From: an uncultured Porphyromonadaceae bacterium | GTDB taxonomy: Bacteria > Bacteroidota > Bacteroidia > Bacteroidales > Muribaculaceae | Length of the DNA stretch: 6,834 bases | Assembly (NCBI GenBank): GCA_905193995.1 | Contig: CAJJQT010000111.1 | Location: forward strand, 1 to 6,834 | Direction of reading: 5' to 3' | In this document: positions 6,791 through 6,834 of the stretch, one piece after another | How positions within the stretch are numbered: the stretch's first letter is position 1 | How the letters are laid out: every line of letters begins with the position of its first letter | Position numbers and translations under genes: made by a program | The notes under the pieces: generated by a model | The model's database searches: none | Told to the model about the DNA's origin: nothing | What the model saw: the letters and a program-made list of their open reading frames with translations, nothing else

Positions 6791-6834
6791 ATGAAAAAAA
6801 TAAAATTCATATCAGCAATAGCTCTGACCATGGT
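6791..6834 (+). CDS. Start of a fourth exported protein in the Sus-like row (partial)
   Basis: The ATG at 6791 opens a frame that runs off the window after 14 complete codons: MKKIKFISAIALTM. The Lys-rich start and hydrophobic run are the beginning of a signal peptide. The region before it is A-rich and contains ATCTAA 17 nt upstream, like the upstream genes. By position it may be a second SusE/SusF-type lipoprotein or a secreted glycoside hydrolase, but no lipobox or catalytic region is visible, so the function cannot be stated. It lies 76 nt after the susE-like gene, a larger gap than the others and one that contains the hairpin. Confidence 0.7.
   Translation, partial: MKKIKFISAIALTM

Noticed and set aside
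1..6834. CRISPR array, insertion sequence, tRNA or rRNA
   Set aside because: No regularly spaced direct repeats, transposase motifs, terminal inverted repeats or structural RNA sequence seen on either strand.

Overview
The window is a piece of a Bacteroidota polysaccharide-uptake (Sus-like) locus. Three complete genes lie in a row on the + strand: a SusC-family TonB-dependent outer-membrane transporter (538-3657), a SusD-family glycan-binding lipoprotein (3692-5614) and a SusE-like surface lipoprotein (5656-6714). The first 44 bases of a fourth gene with a secretion-type N-terminus follow (from 6791). The SusC plug signatures, the SusD C-terminal helical motif, the lipoboxes, the A-rich non-Shine-Dalgarno start regions and a TAnnTTTG promoter element all point to Bacteroidota. 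The fairly GC-rich coding sequence, with many C-ending codons (ATC, AAC, CTC, GGC), suits a gut Bacteroidales such as Muribaculaceae better than a typical Bacteroides. That family placement is inference.

Region by region: bases 1-134 may hold the 3' end of an upstream membrane-protein gene. Bases 131-220 are AT-rich and carry two adjacent TTAACA/TGTTAA palindromes and one good Bacteroidota sigma-ABfr-type promoter (195-202). Bases about 208-537 hold no convincing gene and look like a roughly 330-nt transcribed leader of the susC-like gene, with short hairpins and a doubtful 36-codon reading frame. The genes at 538-6714 are separated by only 34 and 41 nt. Both spacers carry the same 10-mer, ATCTAATCAA, exactly 17 nt before the next start codon. 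A 9-bp GC-rich inverted repeat lies in the 76-nt gap before the fourth gene.

How the genes work together (family knowledge): the SusD-like lipoprotein closes as a lid over the SusC-like barrel, and the pair captures an oligosaccharide at the cell surface. SusC then moves it into the periplasm with TonB energy. The SusE-like lipoprotein adds surface glycan-binding capacity. No glycoside hydrolase, sulfatase or regulator lies in the window, so the substrate cannot be named. The SusC-like protein has no N-terminal STN signalling domain, so direct ECF sigma/anti-sigma control through the transporter is unlikely.

The protein content is ordinary for this phylum. The points most worth checking are regulatory: the repeated spacer 10-mer, the tandem palindromes, the long leader and the hairpin before the fourth gene. 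I found no clear sign of a new biological system.
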